A program made the translations under genes and the position numbers. Positions 1 through 11,900 of a DNA stretch of 64,000 nucleotides are shown in pieces (position 1 is the stretch's first letter; the number at the start of each line of letters is the position of its first letter). Below the pieces are notes generated by a model that worked only from the letters and a program-made list of their open reading frames with translations, did not search any database and was not told where the DNA came from. Source of the DNA: Dysidea avara (Eukaryota > Porifera > Demospongiae > Dictyoceratida > Dysideidae); contig NC_089275.1 in the NCBI RefSeq assembly GCF_963678975.1, positions 38,850,819 to 38,914,818 on the forward strand. Reading direction: 5' to 3'.

Positions 1-123
1 TACCAAACTGTATTTGTCTCACTTAGCTGTGTTGAGGTCACTGTGGAACTTTGGAATCCGAACCTTTCCGTAAGACCTGGTAGTCCTCCTGCGGGTTACT
101 GTATGTGCGTGTGTGTGTGTGCG
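1..123 (+). mobile_element. SINE 3' portion ending in a TG microsatellite
   Basis: The segment CACTTAGCTGTGTTGAGGTC and the following CTGTGGAACTTTGGAATCC, AGACCTGGTAGTCCTCCTGC and GGGTTACT match, in order, the minus strand of 50340-50440 in the longer SINE at 50164-50680. Here the match ends at about position 101 and runs into a short (TG)n tract. The 5' part of the copy lies left of the window or is missing. Confidence 0.6.
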
Positions 124-480
124 TGGTAGACATGTATCCCATATACATTAGCAGCACATTCATCAATTTGTATATCATATAAGTTAATAACAACTGAGAC
201 AGCCAAATTAAGACTGTGACCTACATGTACCACCACTATTTATACAATAATTCTAAGAAATTCTACACATAATTATAGTGAGGCAATTATTTTTCGTGCT
301 GCGGTTAACCTGCCTACGTTGCTACAGCCGCCTCATCAATTTTTTTTATATAGCTAACAGCAAGGAATAGAGTACATCATTCCGTGAGGCCGCGTGGGCG
401 AACAACTGAAATACGCCTGCATTTCCACATTGACTAGCGAGGTGCATCGTTGTTTAGTGTGTAATGTAAAACACGGACCT
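124..480. other. Non-coding stretch, nothing recognised
   Basis: No supportable exon, RNA gene or repeat was seen. The sequence is AT-rich, with scattered stop codons in all frames. Confidence 0.5.
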
Positions 481-575
481 GTAGAGCTGATATTATACCC
501 TCATATTATCCCTGAGCCTTGGTGGAGGCTCTGCATAGCAATATTAAAGTAAATAATAATAATATTATTATGGAA
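481..575 (+). repeat. LINE-like 3' tail with (AAT)n end
   Basis: The text TGAGCCTTGGTGGAGGCTC followed by TAAAGTAAATAATAATAATA has the form of a non-LTR retrotransposon 3' end: a small hairpin, then an AAT-rich tail. Comparable ATT/AAT tails sit at 10440, 19930, 31690 and 43269. No coding part is attached here. Confidence 0.4.
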
Positions 576-816
576 AAACTGACCTTATATTAATACTCAT
601 CATTCAAAGAGGCAGCGAGAGTTGCGCCACTCCATTGTCAATCACACGATTTCAAGGGAGGCCGGTCTTCATCTCTGTCATTCGCCCCTCTTGGTGAGCC
701 CACAGATAGTATAACTACGTACAAGCCTTTGAGTGTTTCTTTTTCCTTTCCTGTCATCACGTGCTATCACGTGAACTAGAAATAAACCCGCGAGTTTCTG
801 GTACCTTTGGCGCAAG

Positions 817-3058
817 ATGACTTCTCTATCAAGACCTGCAACTGGTGTACGTATACGAGTATCTGGAAACAGGGCACCCCAGCAGCATCCGGTAACTATT
901 TTTATACAGTGACACTTTAATAGCTAACATTATGTCAACATGAGCAGCTAGACGGGCGCACCGCATCATCGAGTGCTGAAACTCGAGGCAAAATTATTAT
1001 GTTTAGGGATATAAGCATCAAGGCGCTCATGTAGTAAAAGTGTAACTATACCTAGTCTGGTAAATTCATTCCAGCATGTGCTCACTGCCATGTCCCTATA
1101 GCTGTTGTCTGTGTGAGTGGGATAGCATTGTGGAAATTGTTTTATTCGCAGTAGCTATATTTTGTACTTTATCATGATTACAGCCTCCAGCAAGACGCAA
1201 CTTGTTTGTTTCTGGATCTGCAAATTCTGATGAATGGTCAACTACCAGCGGCCATGAATATAACACAGCAGTTCCCACCAACCGGTTCTATGGCAGTAGC
1301 CAACCATTGTCTACTCACTATGATGCTGAGCTCGAGCCCCAAGACTCCACTCAACGTTGGCTACCTGGACAAACAATCCCCATTGTGGCTAATGATATTC
1401 ATGCCATTTTGGCTGAAATGCAATGTTGCATCACAAGGGAATTTGATAGGCTAAATGGTGCTATTGAAGACATTTCGCATCGCCTTGATGCAATTGAGAA
1501 TACCATGGCTTCTCATGCTGTTACAATTGAATCTCTTCCTTCAGTAACTCCAACTACATCTCCATCATGTGAGGGGGTTGGTAGTGGCAAACGAAAACGT
1601 CATGTACCGACAGAACTCACTGTAAGTGAACAAAGGGTTTACAATTGTTTGTCAATGTAGGTGTCATTGCTTTTTTATTATTTATTATTATCAAGTCTAC
1701 CAGTTGGGCACCAAAGAGTTTGAACAGAAGGCAGAGCCTGTACAAGTACTTCACCGCTTGTTAGTGTTGGCTTCCCTTTACCAGCCTGCTGAACTACATG
1801 ATTTCATAGCTATTAATTTTGATCATGCAACCTCAAGTCACTATTACTAACCACAAGGTGATGATGAATAGACCTCTCACCTGAAACCATACAAGAAAAA
1901 CTATCAAACTTATTAATAATCAGTCTTGAGTATTAGCTAATTATTGTCAAGTTATAAATTTTCAAAAATAGCTACATTGATGATGTGTCAGCTATTTCCA
2001 AGGCCAATTAAATGGGAAACAATAACTATTTATCACATGTGTAGAAGTACTATTTATTAACTATACTGTATTGTTCCAATTTTCTAGAATTTGGTCCATG
2101 TTGTATACAACAACTTTCCAAATGAAAAACGGTTGAAGTTGGAGGAACCGTATGTTTATCTAGTAGTAAAATATTGTACCAATGACATTTAAATTGCAGA
2201 ATTAATAGTGAGCACAATAACCGTGTAGTTGGGTGGGTGATGGAGCAGGTAAATGCATCTAAAACAAGTGAAGAAATTCCACACTCACTAAGTGATGTCA
2301 AAAGTAAGTAAATAGATTAGTGAAATAGGACTTTTACACAACTTCTATGGATCACTGATTCATTAATGTTAATGACTAGAAATCAGCAGTGAGCAACAAT
2401 GGGTACAAAGGTTTGGGAACTTTAAATTTTAGAACTTTATGGTATGGTATTTGAATTTCATAGAATTGGGTGTGTACCCTTTTCACAAACCTGGTCACAT
2501 TATAGCAGAGTGTGCACAACCACATAGATCAATGCACATGAAAACACTAGTAAAATATATACATTTAGTTACAGGTATAGATTAGATGTTGTTATCTATA
2601 ATAGGTTCTTTGCAAACATACCGCAGAACATTAAACCGAAAGCATACAGATGAAGAAAAGGAGAAACGCTTAACAAGATCAAGAAAGCAAAGGGTAAGGA
2701 TTTTATGCAAATGTTTGTATTTCTATATATCCTGTACATATATTAGAAATATGAAAGGAGGGGAAGGTACGTTACAGAAGAGGAAATGGATAAGTGGCAA
2801 GACATCACGCCTATGATGATGTCAGATGAGGAGGAAATGGATGGGAAATTCAAAGTGCATCGACCAGAATGGAGGTCTAGGGAACTAAATGATTTATTTA
2901 AGACCCTGGATATGAGGGCCAATACCTCTGAAAGAGCATCTGGCCATCCAAGAAAAGAAAGGGTGGATGGAACTCCTATAAAGTGCCCCCCACCTTTATG
3001 CATTGGTGATGGCTGCTGGATGGTGGCAGATGAAGCACCAAATAGTGATTTAGATTAG
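817..3058 (+). CDS. Accessory protein of the EnSpm-like element (spliced)
   Basis: Proposed exons are 817-891, 1184-1621, 2200-2303, 2605-2700 and 2747-3058, each bounded by AG/GT. The first begins at ATG 817 (MTSLSRPATG...) and ends phase 0. The second ends at a GTAAGT donor after GKRKRHVPTELT. The last reads K-YERRGRYVTEEEMDKWQD, an acidic MMSDEEEMDG stretch, then HRPEWRSRELNDLF and HPRKERVDGTPIKCPPP, and stops at 3058. From memory, the SDEEE/HRPxWRS/KR-PPP pattern recurs in second ORFs of animal EnSpm elements; the function is unknown. The middle is unresolved: phase between 1621 and 2200 needs 2 extra bases, which a tiny exon such as 1838-1857 could supply. The product is basic, then acidic, with no catalytic motif seen. 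Confidence 0.55.
1690..1765 (+). repeat. Dispersed CTACCAGTTRGGCAC motif, copy 1
   Basis: TCTACCAGTTGGGCACC followed about 15 bases later by AGAAGGCAGAGCCTGT recurs at 9636-9700, and inverted at 46436-46490. The inverted copy contains CTAACTGGTAGAGC, which resembles a tRNA D-arm/A-box. It may be part of a short retroposon. Confidence 0.45.
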
Positions 3059-3215
3059 TTACTGTTATAGTTATGACATATTAGTGTAATATTACAATTT
3101 TTTGGCAAATTAGTTATTTATACATATAATAATGACTTAAATTAGTTACCGCTATATAGTTATGAATACATATGTGGTATCTTTAATGTAATGTTACAAT
3201 GTTTTGGTAGTATTA
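3053..3215 (+). repeat. Imperfect direct duplication after the accessory ORF
   Basis: GATTAGTTACTGTTATAGTTATGA, a gap, then AATGTAATGTTACAAT-type text occurs twice about 85 bases apart (about 3053-3110 and 3138-3215). The first copy overlaps the accessory ORF stop codon. Confidence 0.5.
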
Positions 3216-3746
3216 TTTTTAAACCATTAGGAAGTGCATAAGCACCATTACATTATTATTACATAACTGGCTTGAGATGTTCGGTATAACAAAATATATC
3301 TAGATGCATGTTAATAAATAAATATATTGTGATCTGACTATAGTACAGTAGTATCAGTGTGAAGTGCTGTACAAGTGTGATCATATTACATTTTCAAATT
3401 GTTGGTAACCTGCATCATATAATTACTTCAACATAATGAATTACCTCATAACATGTATTGTCTTTACATGGTTTTGGAACTATGCCTATATTGTATTTCC
3501 TTTGCAATTATATCCTGTCAGTCCTTATATGTATAAAGTTCACTGAAGCTGATATGACATTACACTAACCTCAACTACCAAAGTGATGATATGCCTGGCA
3601 AAGGGACTTCTTACTTAATTTAGTGCTTATGAATACACTACCATGCACATATGAATACACTACATCACATCCTACACTGCCATATAAAACAAGATAAAAA
3701 TAAATTTCATACATTGTAGTTGTTAGAGTTAGATATATCTGTTTTG

Positions 3747-6700
3747 ATGGCAAGTGAAGCGGCAAGGAAACGAGGACGAGATAAGTGCATTAAATGCAAC
3801 CAAGAGCTTTCACATGCTGCTTTGAACCGTCATAAAAATCCAGCTGTCTGTCCTGGTAGACAGACTGCACAGCAAGTACTTAATGACATAACTGCTGATG
3901 ATCACGAATCATTTAGTGTTGATGAAAGCTTGGAGCAGTTAGATTACAGTGGTAATCACGCAGGGTATCATGAAAACTCTGAGCAACAGCAGCAAAATAT
4001 TATTTCACCTTTAGCCACAAGCACAGATTTGAACAATGACTACAGTGGAAGTGATACTGATAGTAGCTCAGAAAGCACAGTAAGTGAAGGGAATGAAGAT
4101 ACAATCCTAGTAAGTGATAATGAAGAAATAGATGACTTTGATAATCTCTTTGCACAAAATAGCCAAAACAGCAATGTGCATGCTTTACAAGTTCCAGTCT
4201 CAAACAATGATACTGAAGTAAAGGAGGTGAAATCTATAGTATTTCATATTTGTTTGTTTCTAAGCTTTTTTCAAATATTTTATCGAATATCTGAACGTGG
4301 AATTTCTTTGCTCCTGGAGTTTATCAAGTGCTTATTAACATGGTTGCTGTCACTATCTTCACAATCAAGTTACCTGCAGTTACTACGTGATCATATGCCA
4401 TCAAATGTTTACTACTTCAAAAAGTTGCTTGGAGATGAAACTAACATTGACTTGCAAGTTGTATGTCCTAAATGCAATTCATTGTATAGATTTACAGACT
4501 GCATTATCAGGCATCGGACAGGAGATGATGAATCAGCCAAGTGTTCATTTATAGAATATCCTAACCATCCTCAGTTAGCTCGTCGTAAGAAATGTGATAC
4601 TGCTCTTCTCAAACGCATAAAACATGGCTCATCCTACAAGTTTATACCAAAGAAAGTTTATGCCTATTGTAGCATAACCACATCCATTTCAAAACTATGC
4701 AGCAAGCCAAGTTTTCTAACTAAATGTGAACATTGGAGAGATTCATTTCAACCCTTTACTTCAATTGAAAATTCAAATGGATTATTAACTGATATTTATA
4801 ATGGCGAAATCTGGAATAAGTACCAAGTTGTAAATGGAAAGCCTTTTCTTGCAGTTCCTCATAACCTTGCACTGATTATGAACTTGGATTGGTTTACTCC
4901 TTTTAAACACATTCAGTACAGTATTGGAATACTCTATGCTGTTGTTGCAAACCTTCCTAGATCAGAAAGATATAAACTAGAAAATGTAATTATTATTGGT
5001 TGTATTCCTGGTCCAAAAGAACCAAAGAAAAATGTCAACTCATTCTTAAAACCTGTTGTAGCAGAGCTGCATAGACTTTGGGAAGGAGTTTATTTGAAAA
5101 CATCTTCATTCTTTACATTTGTACCAGTGAGGTGTGCCTTGATATGTGTCACCTGTGATTTACCAGCTACACGAAAACTATGTGGATTTACGGCAGTTAC
5201 TTCATTCAAAGGTTGTTCAAAGTGCAACAAGGAATTTCCTTGTAAAAAATTTGGTGAAAAGTCTGACTATTCTGGATTCAATAGACATGACTATACAATG
5301 AGAACGTACAGTGAACATAAGCAACAAGTCGATGAGCTACTAGCTGCTAATACATTGACCAAGAAAAAGGAAATACAAAAGAAGTATGGAGTTCGATATT
5401 CAGAACTGTCAAAGCTTACTTATTTTGATATTGTCTCATGTCATGTAGTTGATCCCATGCATAACCTCTTGCTTGGGACTGCTAAACACATGATGGATGT
5501 ATGGAAGGAATTAAAGGTACTTTAAAAAGAAAATTTTACAGAATTGCAAGAAAAGGCAGATAAAATAACGGTACCTGCTAGAGTAGGAAGGATTCCATTC
5601 AAAATTGAGTCAAACTTCAGCTCATTTACAGCAGACCAGTGGAAGAACTGGGTAACTATCTATTCTTTGCACTGCCTAAATGGAATATTGCCCTTAGAAC
5701 ATTACTCCTGTTGGGATTTGTTTGTAAATGGATGTACTATCATGTTGCAACCTACTATAACAATGCAAGAACTTATTAAAGCAGATGAATACTTAATGGA
5801 ATTCTGTTTAACATTTGAATTATTGTATTCCAAAGAACATTGTTCGCCAAACATGCACATGAATTTGCACATTAGGGAATCTATTTTAAATTATGGACCA
5901 TCACCTTCGTTCTGGTGCTTTCCTTTTGAGAGATATAATGGAATACTTGGAAGCTTACAAAAGAATTGGATAAAACCAGAGGTGCAAATGATTAAAAAAT
6001 TTTTAAATTATCAAAGTTTACTAATGTCAAACATATCAACTGCTCTACCACCACAACTAAAAGAATTCTTTGAAATGCAGCTTGGAAAACAGAGTACAGA
6101 TATAATGTTAACTGAAGGCTCTGTTGAACAAAGTCATGCAGACGCATCTTCACTTCTGGAATTTAAAGCAAACCACCACTGCACTTTGTCAAGCATTAAT
6201 GCCACCTACTGCAGCTTGTATAAAACAAATAAGAAATACGAAAAATTCTTTGATTATGAAGAAGTAGCTTGGCTTACAGTAATCTATAAAACACTGCACA
6301 CAACAGCAGATATCATGTTTGTTCCAATGGCACATGAACGGTTTAATGAGGTAACAATTGCTGGGGAAAAATATGTGGCAATAGAGCTAAGGGAAATCAT
6401 TCAGCAGCAATAAGTGCTTATTGGTCAATGAGTTACAATGATGCAGATGGAATTTTGTCATCTGCAACAGTAAAACTTCATGTAGGTATGGTCGAGTACT
6501 TCTTCAAACACTCTGTTACTATAACAATTGGTTCCAATGAAAAGGTGGTCACCCATGTATTTGCCTATGTTGAGTGGTTTGAGGTGCACCCAAGAGAGAA
6601 CTGGTTCCATCCTTCGATAATTGTTGTATCAACAGAGAAACAAATTGGTGGACCATCAAGGTTTCTTCCTATGAGTAGAATTTTATCCCGCTGTGCTCTG

Positions 6701-6778
6701 GTAAAAGAGCAAGTAAATTTTGACTATGGGGAAGACAGTGTAATAATAGCAATACAATTATCGCCTAAAATTGTATGA
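3747..6778 (+). pseudogene. EnSpm/CACTA transposase (Tnp2/DUF4218 type), broken by stop and frameshift
   Basis: The reading starts at MASEAARKRGRDKC (3747); an in-frame ATG-less extension upstream to 3720 is less likely. N-terminal pairs CIKC and CPG, then CPKCNSLYRF, look like zinc-binding knuckles. Family landmarks follow in order: IEYPNHPQ, LTDIYNGEIW, HNLALIMNLDWFTPFKH, LPRSERYKLENV, GCIPGPKEPK, VACD-like CVTCDLPATRKLCGF, GCSKC, HVVDPMHNLLLGTAKHM, GRIPFKI, FTADQWKNW, HLHI-like MNLHIRESI and WCFPFERYNGILG. The last is the DUF4218 hallmark. A TAA at 5523-5525 interrupts an otherwise continuous frame. Near 6395-6410 the frame shifts by one base, the coding sense then resuming as SAYWSMSYNDADG and ending at 6778. 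A true intron at 5517 is unlikely because the only AG is 23 bases away and the phase would not match. Function when intact: cut-and-paste DNA transposition in the nucleus. Confidence 0.85.
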
Positions 6779-7335
6779 ACTAAACATGCCCATCTACTGT
6801 ATTATTGATTATTAGATGCACAATGTCACCAAAACTCTTCACACTTTCTTGTATGTATATAATTAGTTTAACATTATATTACTACTTTGTTTGAGAAATG
6901 TATTATATGCATGCGTGCATGATTAATGTATTTCAATACATTAACACAGAAAATAGTAATGTATATGCATGTACAGATGGTACATAGCAATCATTTATAA
7001 CTGAAGTTATAATAATTAATTTCATACACTGTAGTCTTTCTTTGATTTAAAGCAGCAATATCGCTGGCTCATTCTGTGGTATTTTTATATCTGCACTCAT
7101 TCTCACTCAAGTTTCCTAAATAATTATATTGACAGGTGAAAGCTATTCTACCCTCAGTTTCACACATGCAGTATCATATACTATCTAGCAGTGGTTCATG
7201 TTACTGGTATGTACTTTATATACACAGAGTTGTCAGATTAGTGATTGTTATAGACCACAGCCATCAAATAATTTACATATAGCTATGGCTGCAAAATAGC
7301 TGAACTTGCTAATTGCTACATGCAACTCAAATAAG
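6779..7335. other. Region between transposase and gene A 3' end
   Basis: No exon was seen. It presumably contains the right end of the EnSpm-like element, but no TIR matching the left side was found. Short repeats such as ATGCATGCGTGCATGATT are present at 6908. Confidence 0.4.
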
Positions 7336-7552
7336 GTATACTCCATTGTGTATATCATGACCATATGTGCACATGTAGTCTACGCCATGTGTATAATTGT
7401 ATCATTAGCACACTTATGCTATACACACTGGTGTATATTATCCAAGTGGTTATACACAAGATATACATAATAAGTATATCATATTCATACATGTCTGAGT
7501 ATACCACATGTATAATTGAATTATACACACTGTGTATACTTGAGTATAACAA
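7336..7552. repeat. AT-rich palindromic element at the 3' end of gene A
   Basis: The block starts GGTATACTCCATTGTGTATA and ends GTGTATACTTGAGTATAAC, giving a rough inverted repeat. It is full of GTGTATA/TATACAC pairs able to fold. It overlaps the last codons of gene A, so the final 30-odd residues of that protein (rich in Y, C, I, M) come from it. No target duplication was recognised. Confidence 0.35.
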
Positions 7553-8964
7553 TTTTTTTGCACAGTGTTTTTAACAGCAGACTGTATCTCAATCTCTTCC
7601 TCTTGAGGTTCCCTGTGATAAGTCTTTCTTTGCTTTTCAGTTTGTAATTGTACTGTTAAGTATGATATCTTTTTTTGATATTCACTGCACTGCTTTTCAA
7701 GTTTTGCATTTTCAGATTTTACTGAATTTATTTCAACAAATTGTTTTTGTATTTTTAACTCATTTTCTTTTTGAGATTGCTTTAAAGCATCCAGTCTTCG
7801 AACAGTTACATGGATGTTGAAACTTGCTGGAGCTAAGGACTTTCCTTTGCTTTGACTATGCAGCCCTGATGTTACTTTTGGCACATTAGCTCTATCTTGC
7901 AATTTTACGTTGCTTTGTTTTAGCTCTTCAATTTCATCAGACATTGATTGTTGCTTAATTTTTCCCTGTAGTGTTGTTTCATTCAGATCTTTTTGTGTAG
8001 TTTCAAGTAACCCTTTTATTGTTGCATTACTGTGTTTTAGTTCATCTATTTCATGGGACATTGACTGCTTATTAGACTCCGCATTATCTTTGGTTTTTTC
8101 AAGCTCTTTTTGTGTAGTTTCAAGTAACCCTTGTATTGTAGTATTACTATGCTTCAGGTTATCTAATTCATCTGCCATTGACTGTTTGTTAAACTCATCC
8201 TTTTCCTTGGTTTTTTCCAGGTCATTTTGTGAAATTTCAAGGAACTTTTGAAGCTCCTCATTTCTTTGTTTTAGATCACTTACTGTCATTTGGGTTGCCT
8301 CAAGTTTTTCATGTAGTTTTAATTGCTCAACTTCTTTTGCTTGCATCATAGCCACACAATCTTCATTAGCCTTCTCTAATTTATTCTGCGATTCTTTCAA
8401 TGAAGCTTCAAGCTCTTCTATCTTTTTATTGGTATATGCATGAGTCAATTTTTGTTTAGTATCTTCCAGCTGTTTTTTCACCTGGTCAAATGAGGTACTT
8501 AACTGAAGGTATTTTACTTCAAATTCTTTCACAGAAACTTGTAGATCATCATTGTCTTGTAATAACGTTATATTTCTTTCTTCACTGTCAGTAAGGGCGT
8601 TTTCCTTTTCTATATTAAGACATTGTGAATCTCTGAGCTGTGCTTTGACTTGTTCAATGGCATTAACAAGTTCGTCATTCCTATTGCTCAGTTCTTGTTG
8701 TTGCACATTTAATTCTTTGTACAGCTTTTGAAAAGCAGCATTTTCCTGTTGAAGTTTGCTGAGATCTTCTACCAATTTAGTTTTATCTTCTAGTAGCTTA
8801 ACTTTATCTTCTAAAAGTGTAGTTTTCTCGTTTTGTAACTTGTCTTTTTCTTTTTGCAGATTTATAAGTGCTATATTAATGCTTTCTGAATTACTCCTGC
8901 TGAGCACCTGTCTGTTAAAGTACTGAGCAATCATCGGTATTTCATAAGGTTGTAAGGATAATTC
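7450..8964 (-). CDS. Gene A last exon: long coiled coil with three 39-residue repeats
   Basis: The exon opens ELSLQPYEIP-MIAQYFNRQ and encodes about 450 residues of almost unbroken heptad coiled coil (K/E/Q/L rich). In the middle (+ coordinates about 7905-8255) a 39-residue unit recurs about three times, each with KQSM(A/S)-E(L/I)-LKHSN, then GLLETTQK-LEKT. The unit length is 117 bp, so the array could expand in frame. A non-coil gap (VTSGLHSQSKGKSLAP) precedes a second coil of about 90 residues. The last 38 residues come from the palindromic AT-rich block at 7450-7552 and look unrelated to the other family members. Confidence 0.75.
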   Translation of the reverse strand, partial: ELSLQPYEIPMIAQYFNRQVLSRSNSESINIALINLQKEKDKLQNEKTTLLEDKVKLLEDKTKLVEDLSKLQQENAAFQKLYKELNVQQQELSNRNDELVNAIEQVKAQLRDSQCLNIEKENALTDSEERNITLLQDNDDLQVSVKEFEVKYLQLSTSFDQVKKQLEDTKQKLTHAYTNKKIEELEASLKESQNKLEKANEDCVAMMQAKEVEQLKLHEKLEATQMTVSDLKQRNEELQKFLEISQNDLEKTKEKDEFNKQSMADELDNLKHSNTTIQGLLETTQKELEKTKDNAESNKQSMSHEIDELKHSNATIKGLLETTQKDLNETTLQGKIKQQSMSDEIEELKQSNVKLQDRANVPKVTSGLHSQSKGKSLAPASFNIHVTVRRLDALKQSQKENELKIQKQFVEINSVKSENAKLEKQCSEYQKKISYLTVQLQTEKQRKTYHREPQEEEIEIQSAVKNTVQKNCYTQVYTVCIIQLYMWYTQTCMNMIYLLCISCV

Positions 8965-11900
8965 CTATACAGATAAAACAACCAACATATGAAACCAAAT
9001 CATATTGTGGAAAGCACTTATAAGGATTCATTACAGTAGATGTGTCATTCTTCCAAGATACATAGACACACAGTGCATTATCTAAATTACTTAGCTATAT
9101 ACTTACCATGTATTTTCTTGAAATCCGTTCATCGCTTAAATTTACAGGCAATGAATTTTGTGAGATGGTTCTTGAACGTCCACCAGGTGACTATAATTTA
9201 AAGAAACATCAAACTAGATCTTGCATGCTATAATATGTACAAATTGTATGAAAACATGGAATCTACAGTTTAAAGCACAGCATGTATTATGCAGTATGGA
9301 GCTGGGAGATAGTATAATTATAGTATCTAATCTAAAACAGCCAAGTCCTCAAGAAAAACCAACGAGAAAAAGTTGTGAAATCAAAAGTGGCAGACAAAGT
9401 ATAGCACCAATGGTGTTAATGCCAGTCATTTTTAATTTGATCACCAAAAATGATTTGCAGCCATTTCTTGGTCGACACCTTTGGTTTAACAACATTTGCC
9501 CCAACTTTTTTTGAGGACTGAATACATTTTACAGCTTGGTTCTTTTGGCATAGATATCACCTTATTACAAGCAAAGGTGGCTTATCACCAACTTTAGGGC
9601 TTTCTTTTACTTGTCGTTTTCTTTGCATATTATCTACTTTACCAGTTAGGCACTGGAGGGTGTACACAGAAGGCAGAGCCTGTTCGAGGTGTTTACCCAT
9701 AGCCTAGGTGCCTAAGCAAAAATCTTTGAGCTAAATATCCTAAAGTGAAACGGGACAAATACCTAGAAGGGGTGAAAAAAAGCCAACCCCATCGTGACTT
9801 GATCCGCAGGCCACCCAGATTCCGGCCAAGCGCATTAATGTAAAGATCACAGAGAAGAATGTTCTAATAGTTACTGATGTAATTGAATGCACTACAATGT
9901 GGCTTGTTACGTAGCTGAATGTTCCACACAGTGAATTGATACATAGCTAAACTCTAAACAGGTAAACTTACATATAACGTATCTGAACTCACTACAAAAA
10001 TTTATAATGTTCATGTAGCTGAACTGTCTACAAAGTGGTTTGCAACATAGCTGAACTCTCTACAGGGTGATTTGTAACATAAGTGACTCTTTACAGGGTG
10101 ACTTGTAAGGAAGTTGATTTCTCTACAGAAATGTACAGTAGTTGAAGTTTGTACAGAGTGACTACTTATTGAGCTGAACTCTCTATAAGGTGACTTGAAA
10201 TGTAGCTGAATTCCTTTTCAGGATGACTTGTTTGTAGCTGAACTCTTCACAGTTGTGACATAACTTGGTGACTTGTAATTACAGTAATCAAATAGAATTC
10301 TTTACAGAGTGATTTGTTTGTAGTTGACTGGCTGGGTGATGTTTTGTAGTTTAACTCTCTACTGGAAGACTTTTTTGTAGCTGAAACTGCAGGGTGACCT
10401 GTTACTGTAGGCTGTTGAACGATCTACCGAGTGACTTTATTATTATTATTATTATCATTATCCTTATATACTGTGTAAAACTTCTGTACGGAAGATAATT
10501 ATACACAGAAGAGGGGAAAAATCAAAATTATAGCTACAATAAGCAGTACAAAACACAAACTAAACTATAATTACAAATGTGTATGATTAAGAACAAAACT
10601 ACAATTTCAAATATGTATAAATTATTTACAAAACTACCACAACTTGTTGTGTGGCTGAACTCTCTATTGTTATGTAACTAGAGTAACTTGCAGCAAAGCT
10701 GAATTCTCTACAGGGTGACTTGTTTGTAACTAAGCTCTGTACAGAGAGACCTGTAATGTAGCTGAACTCTCTACAGGGTGATTTGTTATGTAGGTGAGCT
10801 CTACTTGCAACAAAGCTGGTCTACGAGGTGACCTGTTTGTAGCTGTACTCTCTGAATTGTGTAGTTGAATATCTACAGGGTGACTCGTTTGTAGCTAAAC
10901 TCTCTACAGGAAGACTTATAACATAACATAACTGAACTCTCTACACGGTAACTTGTAGTGTAGCTTTACTCTCTAGAGTGATTTTTATGTAAATAAACTC
11001 TCCATGGGATGACTTGTTTGTAGTGTAGCTGAACTCTCTCAGGTAACATAGCTGAACTCTCGATAGGGTGTTTTGTAATGTAGCTACACTCTCTACTAGG
11101 TGACTTGTTTGTAGTTGAACTACAGAGCAACTTGATTGCAACTGAACTCTCTACAGGGTGAGTTGTTACCTAATTGATCTCTGTACATGGTGACTTTTAA
11201 CATGTTTGACCCTTCTAACAACAAGACTATACTTACTGCATACTGTAGCTCACTGCTCTAATAGGGTGACAGGACTATTAGAGTATTTTGATCATGCACT
11301 TGCTACAGCCCTAGGCGGTTGATCTTCTCATTACTTGAAGATCCGATTCTTCTAAACTGCTGAGAGGTCTTTCTACAATGATTAATCCACCTACATACCA
11401 GTTATTGTCTAAGTTGTTTGTCTGGTAGACATGTTATTATTAACAAAACCAACATCACATGTTTTTCACATATCATTGACTTTTGCATTGTATCTTCATG
11501 GTCTTTGTTTCAAATCAAAAATGGGTTGAGGTTTGATGCATATATAGTTAGCCCATCCTTGTACCAATTTTCAGTTTCTTTCCACAAGTAGTTTACCCTG
11601 TAGGTATGACAACATATTGGACAGGTCTCAGGACAGGTGTTATTTTTTGTTTGTTTATAAATAAGTGACTGGTTATCGTATTTAAAGATTGGCTTTAACT
11701 TCCCCTTATATGTGTTAAAATTCCAGGGAATCAGATTATGTGTCAAATTTTGTAAATGTGCAAAAAGGAAGGAGAACAAAAAAGCTGTATTTGAAGGATT
11801 GTATCTCATGAATTCCTTGAGCAATTATGCTCAAATTTTGTATGTAGACAATTGAAGGTGGAGGACATTTGCATAGTGAAACTATGTGTGAAAATCACAT

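Larger units (their letters stand above)
817..6778 (+). mobile_element. CACTA/EnSpm-like DNA transposon (degenerate), two genes
   Basis: Two co-oriented genes define the element: an accessory spliced ORF (817-3058) and a Tnp2/DUF4218-type transposase (3747-6778). This pairing is the usual layout of EnSpm/CACTA elements in invertebrates. I could not identify a convincing pair of CACT(A/G) terminal inverted repeats, so the limits given are those of the coding part only. The transposase carries a stop and a frameshift, so this copy is probably non-autonomous. Confidence 0.7.

Noticed and set aside
1838-1857. 20-base exon joining parts of the accessory EnSpm gene
   Set aside because: It would fix the phase (AG and GT borders fit), but it is too short to support from sequence alone; kept only as a possibility in the feature text.
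5517-5540. A 23-base intron removing the transposase stop
   Set aside because: It is too short, and joining GT 5517 to AG 5541 would put the following codons out of frame; a simple in-frame stop explains the sequence.
7910-8251. Plus-strand open frame rich in Ser, Phe and Cys
   Set aside because: Antisense shadow of the gene A 39-residue coiled-coil repeats.
9885-11262. Possible CRISPR array from regularly spaced repeats
   Set aside because: Units are contiguous, degenerate, of variable length and lack unique spacers; the context is an animal intron.
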